A stretch of DNA of 64,000 nt from Malus domestica (GCF_042453785.1 NC_091673.1:3169501-3233500); one strand, 5' to 3'. Numbered from the stretch's first letter, positions 1 to 14,191 are shown. Translations and numbers: made by a program. Notes: generated by a model from the sequence alone, not told the origin.

Positions 1-1220
1 GCACATAATTGACGCAGACCAAGCCGTTGATACTTTGCTCCCTTGAGAAAGACGTAGTATGTGGAGTAATGTCTGGAAGTTGGGTGACAGGTACTGAATC
101 CGTACTTTGTTCAACTATTTCTGCGGAGGAGTACCACCCCTGCCAATAATTATGGAATAGGTGGTTTGTAGTATTATTGTTGTTGTGATAGTTCTGGTGA
201 GCGTTCACAAAGGAAGGGTTGCGGATGAGGGAGAACCAAGACTTGCATACGCACTGGCCGGCACTGGCTTGTCAACTTCCATGTACATATGTACTTCTTA
301 CAAAAAGGCAATTGGGACAAGAAGAGACGGAGGGAGCGCAGTCGGAAAAAAAATTGACAAGCAGAAGCTAAGAAAACAAAACGCATGCTGAGCGGTGATA
401 CATAGCGGTGCACTGCTGCTAGGTTTTGACCTAAATCCATATTAGTTTTTTATTTGACCTTTGATTTTGGGCGCTAGGAAAAGGAAAAAATGGTTTTACT
501 TGCCAAAGAGGAGGACAGGAGTCCTCTAAATTCGAGTAGGATATGGGGATGGTGGGTTGGGCTACAAAAGGCCTAAGGCCCTATGAAAAAAGGAAACAAA
601 ACAGACGCGATCAATAAAGAACAGGAAATAAAACAGCATGCACGAGGAGTTGGTCAGAAAAATAAAAAATAAGACCAAAAATGTTTTTTGAAATGCCTTA
701 TGAGAAGATGTTTGTATACATCACTTACTAAATTATGTGGTATTACCGTATTAAGATATGTGAGTATCATATAGCTAGAGCTTTTTTTTATACATTCAAG
801 TTAAAATTTCTCTCAACGAGGCAAAATAGTTTGAAATCTTGTTTTGTATGAAAAAATCATGGACCAAAATTGGTCTCAAAACATAATATCTCTAACATTT
901 AAACTCACTATATGTTTGTTTGCAGGTGACAAATTCCATCAAGTCCTGAGGTCATTAGTTTTGCGTATGATTGCATCACTGCTTCATGCCATGCACGCCC
1001 GTGCGTTTTGGAAGAAGGCAAACCTAACTAAATATGGCGGGCACAATCGCAAATACTACGGTTGGATAACCACATCTATTTTTATCCGAATCAAATTCTC
1101 TTTAAAATATATGTAAGTACTTTCGAGAAGGGACTTGGTTGACTCCGTACTGTTGCAATTCTTTGATATATATGTCAGGATTGAGGGACACATTTTGACG
1201 TATATTTTGATACATGTTTT
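1..1220. other. Intergenic sequence, nothing recognised
   Basis: Short open frames occur on both strands, but none has a recognisable domain, an exon-like pattern or a repeated neighbour. The stretch around 600-800 is A+T-rich. I see no promoter, RNA gene or transposon end I can support. Confidence 0.5.
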
Positions 1221-1530
1221 TGTAAGGTTCATTCTGTAATGAATGTCAATAATTTAATCGTTTATCTTTTATACGTCTTACCTTAAAGACTATGTCTACA
1301 AAAATATAGACAGTTCATATTTTTGTAGGGCTCATTTTGTAATGTATTTCAGCGATTTAATCGTTTATCTTTTACGTCTTACCTCAAAGACCATGTCTAC
1401 AAAAATATAGACGGTTGAGATTTTTTTAGGGCTCATTTTGTAATGTATTTCAATGATTTAATCGTTTATCTTTTACGTCTTACCTCAAAAATCATGTTTA
1501 AAAAATATAGACGGTTTAGATCGTTGAAAT
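1221..1530. repeat. Tandem repeat, about 102 bp x 3
   Basis: Three head-to-tail units start near 1228, 1331 and 1432. Each has a TCATT(C/T)TGTAATG block, then a TTTAATCGTTTATCTTTTA block, then a TCTACAAAAATATAGAC-like block; the third unit is more diverged. The tract ends in a partly inverted copy of the same words near 1515-1570. Noncoding; possibly the decayed end of a transposon. Confidence 0.8.
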
Positions 1531-1730
1531 ATATTACGAAATAGATCTTACAAAATGACTGTCAAATGTGCATCAAAAGTATGTACCGAAATGTTGAACG
1601 TTCGTGTGTCATGACATCATCTAATTCCAAATTTGCTAATTATTTTATCATTTACCATACTATTTTAAGAAACCAATATGAGAAAGCATTTTTATTGAGG
1701 TAATCGAATAAGCAGAACTACCATTCGTTC

Positions 1731-2341
<611 letters not shown>

Positions 2342-2400
2342 TCAAACTTAGTATATATGTGTTATAGTTTTGCGGTGGATGTGGCATGACTGCCAACTCA

Positions 2401-2408
2401 TATATATA
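2401..2408 (-). promoter_or_regulatory. TATA-like box upstream of NUDX1 copy 1
   Basis: A TATATATA tract lies about 70 bp upstream of the copy 1 start codon on the minus strand. The same position carries TATATATA in copies 2 (6378-6385) and 3 (20199-20206), so it is a shared promoter feature and not a chance A+T run. Confidence 0.5.
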
Positions 2409-2879
2409 GATGATGGAGTAGTGCTCAGGCTCAAGCCACTCTCTCTGGCCAGCTTAGAAGTCGAATTTTGAAAATGGACTTTCTTGGTCAGAACACCGTT
2501 ATGGTTTGTATTATTATTTTCTATCTCGGCAATGACCTTTTGAATCTTTGATCGTTTCAGATTGTATTTAATTTGTGTATAAGATAACCCTTAAAAAAAG
2601 GCAATGATATTTGTGTAGTAGATCCATGCAGTAACTGACGTAAGACGTAGATATTATATAGGTACTCCATCTTAGAGTATTGTGCTTATCGGGAAAAAAA
2701 AAAAAATACTTGCATGTATATATGAGAGAAACTTTAATAGAGTTGTCAACACATCATTAATATTATATTAGGTTCAGTTTGGCATAAGATGAGATTAAAA
2801 TACATTACATTTATATATACTAGCATTTGCCTACATACTTTGTATATATGAACACATTTTTTTTTAGAAAATGAGAAGG

Positions 2880-2918
2880 AGAGAGGGAGATGGGGAGAGA
2901 GAGAGAGAGAGAGAGAAA
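2880..2918. repeat. (GA)n microsatellite
   Basis: A GA-rich simple repeat with a clean GAGAGA run near 2898-2916. It lies in noncoding sequence between the copy 1 promoter and the MITE. Confidence 0.8.
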
Positions 2919-2980
2919 ACGTGGGAGAGTGTGAGGTTTTTATTTTTTGTCTTTATTTTTTTATTTTAAATATTATAGAT

Positions 2981-3142
2981 ATTTTAATGAGAACTTTAAC
3001 GAAAAGTATCTGGTACTATTCACTTTAACGAAAAACCACATTTTTACATTAAAAAGTCAATCCTGGTACTATTCACTTTACCTTTTATTTTGTCCTTATC
3101 ATTAAAACTCAAAGTTTTCAAGCCATTTTCATTAGTTTTCCT
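2981..3142. mobile_element. MITE-like foldback element
   Basis: The left end reads AATGAGAACTTTAACGAAAAG. The right end reads CATTAGTTTTCC, roughly its inverted complement. Inside, GGTACTATTCACTTTA occurs twice. No coding capacity. The sequence resembles a very common short element of apple and pear genomes; that identification is from memory and is an inference. Confidence 0.5.
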
Positions 3143-3499
3143 TATTTTAATATCATCTATATGTGAGGTTTCAATAAAAAACAGTAAAATTCGAACCTGT
3201 AAAATTACATTAGTGCCCATTATTTTAGAGTTTAATTAATTAATAGAGATAAACACAAAATTCGATATAAATATTAACATATATCTTTCAGTCGGTTAAG
3301 TTAATGAGACTAAAATACAAAAAGCTGTATGCATTTAGGAAAAATACTAGTAACGTTGTCGGTGTGACCTTTTCCAAGTTTTCTGGGCGGCCACCGGTAT
3401 CGTCTCAGACATCGATAGACATATAATGGTTGACGCTGAAGTGTGACAAAAAATGACCGGTCCAGCGCCGATTGGGGTCTAATTGAAGACTCGAAGTAT

Positions 3500-3672
3500 C
3501 ACTTAATACTACAATATAGTGATATTTTTTATAATTTGTAAGTGAAATGTCTTAGATTCGATTCTCGTCAAGGACGAATTTGAACCACATTATTATTAGT
3601 CCATTATAAGGCTAAGCCTATCCATTTTCTTTTAATATAAATAATATCATTTGTTAAAAAAAAAAATTGCAA
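3500..3672 (+). mobile_element. SINE-like element with A-rich tail
   Basis: The body contains a tRNA-type internal promoter B box (GATTCGATTCTCG) and ends in a run of about 13 A. The 11-bp word ACTCGAAGTAT flanks it on both sides (3489-3499 and 3673-3683) and fits a target site duplication. The target lies in a small tandem repeat, so the duplication is less decisive than usual. Confidence 0.55.
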
Positions 3673-3750
3673 ACTCGAAGTATGAGATAATCCTCTCTTG
3701 CATTTTGGGTCGAAGACTCGAAGTATGAGATAATCCTCTCTTGCATGTTG
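3673..3750. repeat. 43-bp tandem repeat, two units
   Basis: ACTCGAAGTATGAGATAATC and its continuation CTCTCTTGCAT occur at 3673 and again at 3716. The partial copy at 3489 was split off by the SINE insertion. Confidence 0.75.
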
Positions 3751-5327
3751 TAATGCTTTAATGAGTCGAGCTAGAAATCACATCATATAATTGAGACAAT
3801 GAATACTTGGCTGGAAACTAACTAGTTCCATCTGAGCTAGATCAGAGGCAGCGTTGAGAGGAAGCGAAAGATGTAATTACATAGGGTTCCTATAAAAAAT
3901 TTGGTATCTTATATTTATATGTAATAATGTTATATATTACAAAAAATTACTCTTCTTATAAGTGTAAATTTTTTTCCTTCTAAGTATAAAAATTTAGAAT
4001 TGCACAATGATATATTAGGAGTGTCAATAATAACACATTAAAAAACGATTTTCTTTTCAATTTTATTATATAATAATGCTATATATTTAAAGCTAGAGTT
4101 TTTAAAAGCTTTTTTTTCTTATTTGGTTGCTTAAGATTAAACTGCTTTTAATTATTTAGTGAAGATTATGTTTGCAACTATTTTTACTTATTATTTAATG
4201 ACAATTGTAAACTTACAATCAGTGAATCTTAAAGTTTGTTTTGAGTTAAGTTATTAATTTCTAGTAACAACATACTGCCTTACTTTTTTTTTAAGAAAAA
4301 ACTATCTTAAAAATGGGCCATTTTATAAATTTCGCGCCCTAATCACATAAATGTAACTGCAAAATTTAACATTACAAACACGTCATGTTTTAAGTTCATT
4401 ACTAAAAAATTGATTTTCGAACATCATTTTCTTCGTTTTGCACACTGTGTTCTCTGTCGACAACTACAAGGCTAATAACCTTAGCTATTGTTGTCGCATG
4501 ATGGCTTTCATCGTAGGAGTTCCTAAATAAAGTCAAAATTATTGTGGCATTAAATTTGGTTGGCCACATTTTATCCAACTTCAACTTTCTCGAAGCCTTT
4601 ACGTTATTCAACTCTTTCGAAAGTGTTGAAAATTTCATAAATGCTAGTTGCTCATCTCATAAATTCATAATAAGGACATATCACCCTTTGCACTTTCACA
4701 CACATGCGCGCGCACATAAGAATTTGTTTTCACATCAAATCAATTTGTTTTTTGGCATGATTTTTCAGTTCTGCGAGATATGAACGTGTATTGATCAGTT
4801 AAACCATCCAATAATTAAAGTTTAGATGTGAACGTGTATTTTTAAGGGGTTACGGGTTAGCTCTTGAACATGTGTAAAAAAAATAGCCATTATCAAGTTA
4901 GGGACAACTTGCATTCATCATATGGTGTACCATCTTATTCATTCCTTGCGATTAACATTTTTTTACAACGTAAATTTTATAATCAAAATAATGTATTTTC
5001 TTGATTATTATTTAAAAATCTTCTCTATGAAAATTCATTTAAACTCGAGATTGTTTGGTCATCTATATGTATCAAATAAATGGATAACATTCATAAATTT
5101 GTTGCTTGATACTAACATCGTTGATTTGTTTAGGTAACTCAACGATATCCGATTTGATTAAAATTTTATAGAAATAATCATTAAATAAGGATTAAGAAAA
5201 TATACTATTTCGATTTTGAAATTTTTATAATTAACGTACATTGGTTTCAAGGGTCAAGACACCTTAAGAAGTGAATGCAAATATTTTTCTAAAATTAATG
5301 AAGATTGAGAAAATACATATATGGTTA
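3751..5327. other. Intergenic spacer between NUDX1 copies 1 and 2
   Basis: Long A+T-rich spacer with no coding region. Positions 4855-4990 match the upstream flank of copy 2 (6550-6600 joined to 6791-6860), so this is the paralogous far-upstream flank of copy 1. It preserves the state of that flank before the MITE at 6601-6786 inserted. Confidence 0.6.
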
Positions 5328-5617
5328 CGATCATGAAATTTGTCTCAATTTTTCCTAATCATCATCGGATTTTTCCAAAGCCCCATAGCCAATTACGATT
5401 TTCTTCTAAGTAAAAGCATACCTTCGAGAATCCATCTATTCAAAAAACCAATAGCAACAAACTGTCTATATTATCATATACCAAAAGAAAAAAAAACTTT
5501 AACAGACAACACTAATTCGGAGCAGAACACTCTCTAGCATCTTTATTTACGTAGATTGATTAATTGGTTCTTTTTTATTTTTTGTTAACATATTCAATCC
5601 GCCCTGGACTAATTAGA

Positions 5618-6360
<743 letters not shown>

Positions 6361-6377
6361 CTAACCGCCTCTCCTTC

Positions 6378-6385
6378 TATATATA
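6378..6385 (-). promoter_or_regulatory. TATA box of NUDX1 copy 2
   Basis: TATATATA about 55 bp upstream of the first ATG, at the same relative place as in the sister copies. This fits transcription start near 6350, which would make the 6324 ATG the first one in the message. Confidence 0.6.
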
Positions 6386-6600
6386 GTGGACTGCTCAGTG
6401 AGTCAGTCAATCCTGAAGATGAAAACTTGGTCCAAAACTTCATGACTGATTATTGTAGTACTATGTTGTTTACAACATTTTTTGCCCGTGTGAACTGACT
6501 AAATGTGAATGCTAACCAATACTTACGTACGGTTTCTAATTTTTCTTGGATAGCTCTTGGACAAGTGTCACAAGAATAAGCTGATATCAAGTTAGGGACA

Positions 6601-6786
6601 GACGGATCTCTTTCACCTAATCATTCTCATTAAACAATTCAAGCCTTTAAAATTTGATTCAACGGCTAAAGTTATTATAACTTTTAAAATGGGTCTGTAT
6701 TTTTAACCGTTAGATCAAATTTCAAGAGTCAAAATTATTTTATGAGAAAAATTAGGTGGAAGAAATCCGAAAATGATCATTTTCCG
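6601..6786. mobile_element. MITE, Mutator-like size of target duplication
   Basis: It is flanked by TTAGGGACA (6592-6600) and TTAAGGACA (6787-6795), a 9-bp duplication with one mismatch. Near the ends, CGGAT.TCTTTCACCTAAT on the left faces ATTAGGTGGAAGAAATCCG on the right. The paralogous flank at 4890-4920 reads straight through from GTTAGGGACA to ACTTGCAT, so it is an empty site. No coding capacity. Confidence 0.7.
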
Positions 6787-7495
6787 TTAAGGACAACTTG
6801 CATCCAACACATGGGTGTGCCATCTTACTCAGCCTTTGCAACTAACATATTTTAATCATTTAAATCTCATAATACACGGTTCCGACAAGGGCGGCCGCTT
6901 TGGCCCCAAAAATTGAAGGGCCCCAAAAATCTCATAAGCATTCATCATCGTTATCAATTTATCTTATATGCCAGAGTGCTTTTCCACCAAAAAAAATTAT
7001 GTTGCTTCATATATATAAGGTTTTGGTTTGTTTTAGATAAATAATAAACATTCATCATTGTTATCAATTTATCTGATATGCGAGAGTGCTTTTCTGAGGT
7101 TTTTGTTTCCGTGCCGACCACCAAGTTTAATTTTCAATATAGAGGGGGTAGTTTTCTTTTTCTTTGTTTTTTTTTTCATGTTTACATTAGATAACAAAGA
7201 AACAGTAATTAGGTTATTAAATGTGGCATTTTCCAGTATTTTTTTTATTTTTTTATTTTTTTATTTTTTAAATTTAGAATTTACTTGCAAAATCAGGTTC
7301 ATATGATTGTGTGAATATAAAAAGAACAAATAAGCTGTTGGGAACCTTTAATATGAAATAAAAGATTGAGATCTAATTCACATAGGAAAAAAAAGAAGAA
7401 AAAAAGTCGATGCAATTAATAAAATCCAAAGCAGACAATGAATCAACAGGAAAGGTTGGTCCAAGAACGAGAGTCAACTTCTTTAAATCCGTTAT

Positions 7496-7567
7496 TCCTT
7501 AGTAGCTCAGTGGTAGAGTGGTCAACTGTTAACTTACTGATCTTAGGTTCAAATCCTACTTAAGGTG
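7496..7567 (+). pseudogene. trnN-GUU: Degenerate tRNA-Asn(GUU) of plastid type
   Basis: A 72-nt block begins TCCTTAGTAGCTCAGTGGTA and carries CTGTTAAC at the anticodon-loop position (anticodon GTT). It ends with the T-arm GGTTCAAATCC and TACTTAAGGTG. The length and the D-arm match plant plastid trnN, which plant mitochondria also use. Several changes weaken the stems (GGTCGGC-type anticodon-stem bases are now GGTCAAC, and the first acceptor pair is T-T). No CCA is encoded. It is most likely an organelle-derived insertion now decaying in nuclear DNA; a SINE head is the alternative. Confidence 0.65.
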
Positions 7568-7814
7568 TTTTATTTTTTTGTTAAATAAAGTGTTGTTATC
7601 GGCAGTTAAAAAACATTATCCTACACTTCAATAATTTTTCCATATGATTTTTATAAATTTGGAGTGAAGTGTGACCTTTCATAAGAACTCAAAAGAGAAA
7701 AAAAAAACAGTAGTTAAATTAATATATGTGGCCTTTGGTAGTAGCTGTTTTTCGTTTTCATTTATTGCTTACGTATAAAAATTAGAGATTTTAAACTATG
7801 AAAAATTCATTTCA

Positions 7815-7926
7815 AAGGTCCTATAGTGTTTGTCCTTGCACTCAAGGTCCCGTGTTCAAATCTCTCTCCCCATAGTTTTAATTAGTTCGTATAGATTATC
7901 CTATCATTTGCAAAAAAAAAAAAAAA
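7815..7926 (+). mobile_element. Possible SINE fragment
   Basis: A B-box-like GTGTTCAAATCTC near 7850 is followed 50-60 bp later by about 17 A. I found no clear target duplication, so this is a weak call. Confidence 0.3.
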
Positions 7927-7930
7927 ATGT

Positions 7931-8062
7931 CCCTAATGAGAAAAAAATGTCTATTTTCCTTAATATTTTATGTACATACGTATTAATACTAGAAAATTCC
8001 CTAATGAGAAAAATGTATATTTTCTTTAATATTTTATGTACATACGTATTAATACTAAAATA
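7931..8062. repeat. 68-bp tandem duplication
   Basis: CCCTAATGAGAAAA and the following TTTATGTACATACGTATTAA blocks appear at 7931 and again at 7999, with few differences. Noncoding. Confidence 0.8.
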
Positions 8063-8456
8063 AATATATTTTATGTGAAGTTATGCTAGGGCATATTTTC
8101 AATGTCCCCCAGGGCCTCAAAAAGCTTAAGATTGGCAATGGGTTCTGATCATGAAATTTGTCTTAGTTTTTCCTAATCATCATCGGATTTTTTCAAAACC
8201 CCATATAACCAATTACAATTTTCTTTTAAGTAAAAACATAACTTCGAAAATCCATTAATTTTTTCAAAAAACCAATAGCTACAAACTGTCTATGTTATCA
8301 TATAACAAAAAATAAAACAATAACACACCAATGCTAATTCGGAGCTGAACTCTCTAGCATCTTTATTCACGTACATAGATTAATTGGTCCTCTTTTATTT
8401 TTGGTTAGCAGATTAAATATTCCCTGGACTAATTCAATCATGGACGGAAAGGATTA

Positions 8457-8907
<451 letters not shown>

Positions 8908-9101
8908 TGGTATCAATCGCCCAAATTGCGTAGACAGCTTCTTCGTTTTTGGTTTCTTGTGCTTCCGCTTCATCTCTTATCTCTGTGAGATTTCTTTGTG
9001 ATTTTCTGGGCTTTTCTCTTCACTCCTAAGGTCTTCAATTCAATTGAGTTTTTCTTGCCTACCAAGTGTTTGTTTTTATTCCTCAAAGACAATTCTTCAC
9101 A

Positions 9102-12100
9102 ATGGTTACAGCTTCTCAACTACAAATTTTGCAGTCTTCAATTACTGGACTAATTTCCTCTGTATCGTCATCTGTGTCGGTTAAGTTGGATGATTCCAAC
9201 TATCTTCAATAGCATTTTCAGATGTAATTGATGCTTGAAGGATATGGGATAATGGGTTTTGTTGATGGCTCGACTTGCTGTCTGCCTCAATACTCGTCTG
9301 TTTCCTCGAGTAATTCTGAAGTTTCATCTGGTGGTATTGGTTCAAGAATTGAGTCGGATGATTACAAAGTATGGAAGATGCATGATAGGGCTCTTATGCA
9401 GCTTATTACTGTAACATTATCATCTGTTGCCATTTCTTTTGCAATTAGGAGTACCAGTGTTAGAGATTTATGGGTTCGTCTCTAAGAACACTTTTCCACA
9501 GTTAGCAAGACTTCAACTTTTCAACTCAAGTCTGATATTCAGACTATCAAGAAAACGGCATATTCTGTCACTCAATGTCTTCAACAGATTAAAGAAGCAA
9601 GGGACTATCTTGTGGCTGCAAGGATTAACTTTGAAGATGAAGATATTGTTATCTTGGCATTGAATGGTTTGCCTGCAGAGTATAACACATTTCGCTGTGT
9701 AATTCGTGGTAGAGAGAATGTGATTTCTCTTAAAGAATTTAGGGCTCAATTGCTTGTAGAGGAAGCAATTATTGAGAACAGTCAAAGTCTACAATTTTCT
9801 ACTACATTGTTTGCCAAGAATCAAGGTTCTAATTTTGGGGCAGTATCATCTGAAACTCATGGAGTCTTTCATTCTGGATTCCAGACTCCAAATGGTTTTC
9901 ATGGGAACTCTGGTCAATCTCTTTTCTTTAATGGAGGTCACAAAACTAAATACAAGGGTAAATGCAAAGTTGGGAACTATTATAACAATCAGGGGCAAAT
10001 GTATTTCAATCCGAAACTTGTTGTTCATGATTTTACTCCTGGAATTCTTGGTAATCATTCTCAGCTTCATAATGGTTCATCTTCGTCCATTATCATATGT
10101 CAATTATGTTCTCAACAAGGACACAATGCTGCTACTTGTGTGTACAAAAACACTGACTCATTTGAGTCTTCTGAGAACTGTCAAATCTGTGATCGAAGTA
10201 ACCATACTGCAAAAACCTACTTCTATAGGAATAAGAATCGATCTCAACCCTCACAAATGACTGCTATGCAAGCTACATTTCCTAGATATATGCAGCCTCC
10301 ATATATGTCACCTATGATGCCTATGGCCTCCCCTAACATGCCCCCTATGATGAACATGATGTCTTCGACTTGTACACAAAATCTCAACCCTTATTCACAT
10401 ATGGCTACTTTTAATGCATATGCCCCTGCTTATATGCATGCTTCCACTTCCCATGCTCCTGTCATGTCCAATTCTACCTCCCCACAAGTTTGGTTGACAG
10501 ATTTCGGTGCAACTAATCACATGACAAACGACCTTAGCAATTTGTCTCTGGCCTCTCCATATCCAAGTAATAAGACTGTTCAAACAGCAAATGGGGAAGG
10601 TTTGCAAGTTTCTCATATTAGGAATTCTCTTAATCGGACATCATCATAGTCTCTTAGATTGAATTCTATTCTTTACATTCCCAAATTGTCTCATAATTTG
10701 TTGTCAGTTCATAGAATTAGCCTTGACAACAATTGTTGGCTAATATTCAGTGCTTCTTGTTTTTGGATTCAAGACAAAACCACAGGGAGAATCTTGTATA
10801 AAGGGCTCTACAACAATGGACTATATCCAATTCCTTCCTTTCCTGGTTTACCATCAGGTTCATCATCTCACCTACGAGCTAATCAACCCATTGCTCTTCT
10901 TGGACATACTGTGAATTCAACCTTATGGCATTGCATATTAGGTCACCCTTCCAACCCCATAGTTTCTTTTATACTTCAAAAGTCAAAAGTTGTTGTTAAA
11001 ATAAATGTGTCACCTGTTGTTTGTCAGAGTTGTTTAGAAGGGAAATTTAGTAAACTTCATTTTTCTCATGCTTCTACAAAATCTATAATAGCCTTTGAAA
11101 TTGTGCATCATGATTTGTGGGGACCTGCACCTACTGTATCTGTGGATGATTTCAAATACTATGTCCTTTTTGTTGATGAGTGTACCAGATTTTGTTGGCT
11201 CTTTCCTTTAATCAATAAATCTGATCTTTGTTCTGTGTTTGTTAAATTCTACCATTTTGTCTTCAATTAATTCTCATGAAGAAATAAGATTCTACATAGT
11301 GATGGGGGGTGAATATATTAGTAAACTTATGCAGTCCTTTCTTGCTCAACAGGGCATTTCTCATCATAAATTTTGTCCCTATACACCTGAACATAATGGT
11401 TTGGCTGAAAGAAAACACAAACATGTAGTTCAAACAGCCCTTACTTTGTTACAAAATGCAAATTTGCCTTCTAAGTTTTGGTCTTTTGCATGCCAAACTG
11501 CCATCTATTTGATCAATCGAATGCCATCTTCTATTCTTCAAAATTAATCACCTTTTGAACTATTATACTCTGTTATTCTTGAAATCCAGCATTTAAAGGT
11601 TTTTGGTTGTGCTTGCTTTCCACTTTTAAAACCTTATAACAACAACAAATTACAACCTAAGTCTGCAAAATGTATATTTTTGGGATATGCTTCCAACTAT
11701 AAAGGTTATATATGCTTTGAACTCAACCTTGGAAAGTTATATATATAAAGACATGTCATTTTCAATGAACTTGACTTTCCTTACAATGCTTTGAGTTCTA
11801 AGTCACAGTGTTCACAGTCTCAATGTTTAAAACCTGATAGTAATTCACTAATCCTCCCTGTTGTGATGCCTACCTTGCAAAATGCCATTGTTTCTCCATC
11901 ATCAACTCATTCTCTTTTCCATGAACATGATTCATTACCTTCTCAGTCTTCCCCAACACAATCTTCTTCACCATATATATCCCCTCAGCCATCATCACCA
12001 CCTCAGTTCATTGCTGCCCAAGATTCTTCAACTCTTGTGGTTTCTGAATATAGTTCTAAAAGTTTACAAGTAGTCATTGACATACCACCATTGAATCTGC

Positions 12101-13653
12101 ATCCCATGCAAACTCGTTCCAATAGTGGAATTATGAAGAAAAATGTGTTTTTTGTTGCTGCAAACATATCCATAGTGGTTGATTTGACTACCACTGAACC
12201 GGCCACATATAAATCTGCACTGAAGGTTCCAGTGTGGTTTAATGCAATGAATGAGGAACTTAATGCTCTTTATTCACAGAAAACATAGAGCTTGGTTGAT
12301 GTTCCACCTAACAAGAATTTGGTTGGGTGTAAATGGATTTTTAAAGTCAAGAGAAATGCTGATGGGTGTATTGCTAGACACAAGGCTCACTTGGTCGTCA
12401 AAGGATTTAGTCAGGAAGAAGGTTTGGACTATGGTGAGACATTTAGCCTGGTTGTTAAACCAACAATTGTGAGACTTATACTTGCCCTTGTTGCGCATTA
12501 TAATTGACCATTGAGACAACTAGATGTAAAGAATGCCTTTCTTCATGGCATTTTAAATGAGGAGGTCTGTATGTCTCAACCTCTCGGTTTTGAGGATCCT
12601 CAGTACCCATATCTGGTTTGCAAGTTACATAAGTCGTTATATGGACTTAAACAAGCACCAAGGGTTTAGAATGATAGGTTTACTCAATTCTTACCATTGT
12701 TGGGGTTCAAAAACACTCATTCAGATTCTTCATTATTTGTTAAACATGTTGATGGTGTTATTGTGGTTTTCCTCTTATATGTAGACGATATTATAATTAC
12801 TGGGAGTGCATCCTCTGCTATTCAACAAGTTGTTGCAGATTTAACCAAAGAGTTTGATCTGAAGGATCTTGGTCCTTTACATTTCTTCTTGGGAATTCAA
12901 ATTTCCAGAACTGCTCAGGGACTGTTTTTGTCTCAAGAAAAGTATATTGTTGACTTGTTGAAGAAGACTGATATGACAGATGCCAAACCTTTAGCTAAAC
13001 CATGTATGCCTTATAGTAAACTCCTCAAAGATGATGGCCAGCCTTTCAATAATCATACTCTTTATCGGAGTGTGGTTGGAGCCTTGCAATACATTGTGTT
13101 CACTGGACCTGATATTGCTTTCTTTGTGCATCAGGTTAATCAGTTTATGCAAGCTCCAATGATATCTCATTTCACTGCAGTTAAACGGATATTGAGGTAT
13201 CTCAAAGAGTTTTTGTCTAAAAGGATGACTTATAGTAAAGGAGAGTTGTTTCTTAAAGCCTTTAGTGATGCTGATTGGGCCAAGGATCCCAATGATAAAC
13301 ATTCAACTACGGGTTTGGTTGTTTTTCTTGGCAACAATTCAATCTCGTGGTCCTCTAAAAAGTAGCAAAATGTCTCTCGTTCATCCACTGAGGTTGAATA
13401 TAGAGCTTTATCTTCAACATCGGCGGAATTAGAATGGATTCAACAATTGATTACATTCTTGCAGATAAAAATTTCTGATCCTCCAATATTATTTTATGAT
13501 AATATGTCTGTTATAACACTCTCTTTTAATCCAGTAAATCATCAACGCACAAAACACATTGAAGTTGATGTTCATTTCGTGCGTGATTGCAAGCAAGAAG
13601 TTACTAGTACAATTTGTTTCTTCTTTATAACAATTTGCAAACATCTTAACTAA
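9102..13653 (+). pseudogene. C1 Gag-Pol polyprotein remnant
   Basis: It starts at the ATG in AATGGTTACAG. The frame is held with stops until about 11270 and then shifts once. Visible parts: gag with WKMHDRALMQLIT (9390); zinc knuckles CQLCSQQGHNAATC and a second whose last Cys is Tyr (10100-10220); protease LTDFGATNHMT, where the catalytic DSGA motif is DFGA; pre-integrase LWHCILGHPSN (10930); integrase DECTRFCWLFPL and [13 protein letters not shown]; reverse transcriptase GCKWIFKVK and LLYVDDIIITG (12770); RNase H SDADWAKDPNDKHSTTG (13270). In-frame stops include 9210, 9483, 12286, 12505, 12667 and 13363. It cannot encode an active polyprotein. It is close to element C2 in sequence. Confidence 0.9.
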
Positions 13654-13848
13654 AGGACTCAGTACATCTCTCTTCAGCACACATTGTAGCAACCTCATGC
13701 TTGGTGTATCCAAACATGTGTTTGAGTGGGGATGTTAGAGTATATAATCAAGCCATTAGGATTGTGACATTTGTCAATGTGTGAAATGCTAGATTACAAG
13801 AGTTGGTTAGTTAGTTATGGATTTAGAAGATAAGGATAAGATGTAACT

Positions 13849-14186
13849 TGTTTATACCATATTTAGGGCCTCGTATTTAGACCTCGTATAAATACTCGGG
13901 GGACTTAAATGTAATTATGTAATAAAGAAAGGGGCAAATATGTAATTAGGGGATGGGCCCTTATTCTATAAAAGGGCCTCCTCACCCTCACAAACCCTAA
14001 GTTTCTCCTATCTAGAGCAAAGTTCTCACACTCTCTCCCTCACAAATACTCTCAGATAAATATAATCAGTGTGGACGTAGCCCAAACCTTGGGGTGAACC
14101 ACGATACATCTTGTGTTATTTACATTTCTTGCAGATTCACGGTCAGATTTACGTTGTTCCAAGACCTCCGGTTTTGTGCATCAACA
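13849..14186 (+). mobile_element. Solo LTR, same family as the gene-carrying element at 47.5-51.2 kb
   Basis: 338 bp, TGTTTATACC...GCATCAACA, flanked by a perfect 5-bp duplication TAACT (13844-13848 and 14187-14191). It matches, in opposite orientation, the 338-bp LTRs at 47527-47864 and 50897-51234. It carries the TATAAAAGGGCC core promoter near 13968. The internal region was presumably lost by LTR-LTR recombination. Confidence 0.92.
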
Positions 14187-14191
14187 TAACT

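Larger units (their letters stand above)
6796..8144. other. Intergenic spacer with small noncoding repeats
   Basis: No protein gene recognised. It holds a degenerate plastid-type tRNA-Asn (7496-7567), a SINE-like piece (7815-7926) and a short tandem duplication (7931-8062), listed separately. The words ATTCATCATCGTTATCAATTTATC occur near 6940 and 7050, a local duplication. Confidence 0.5.
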
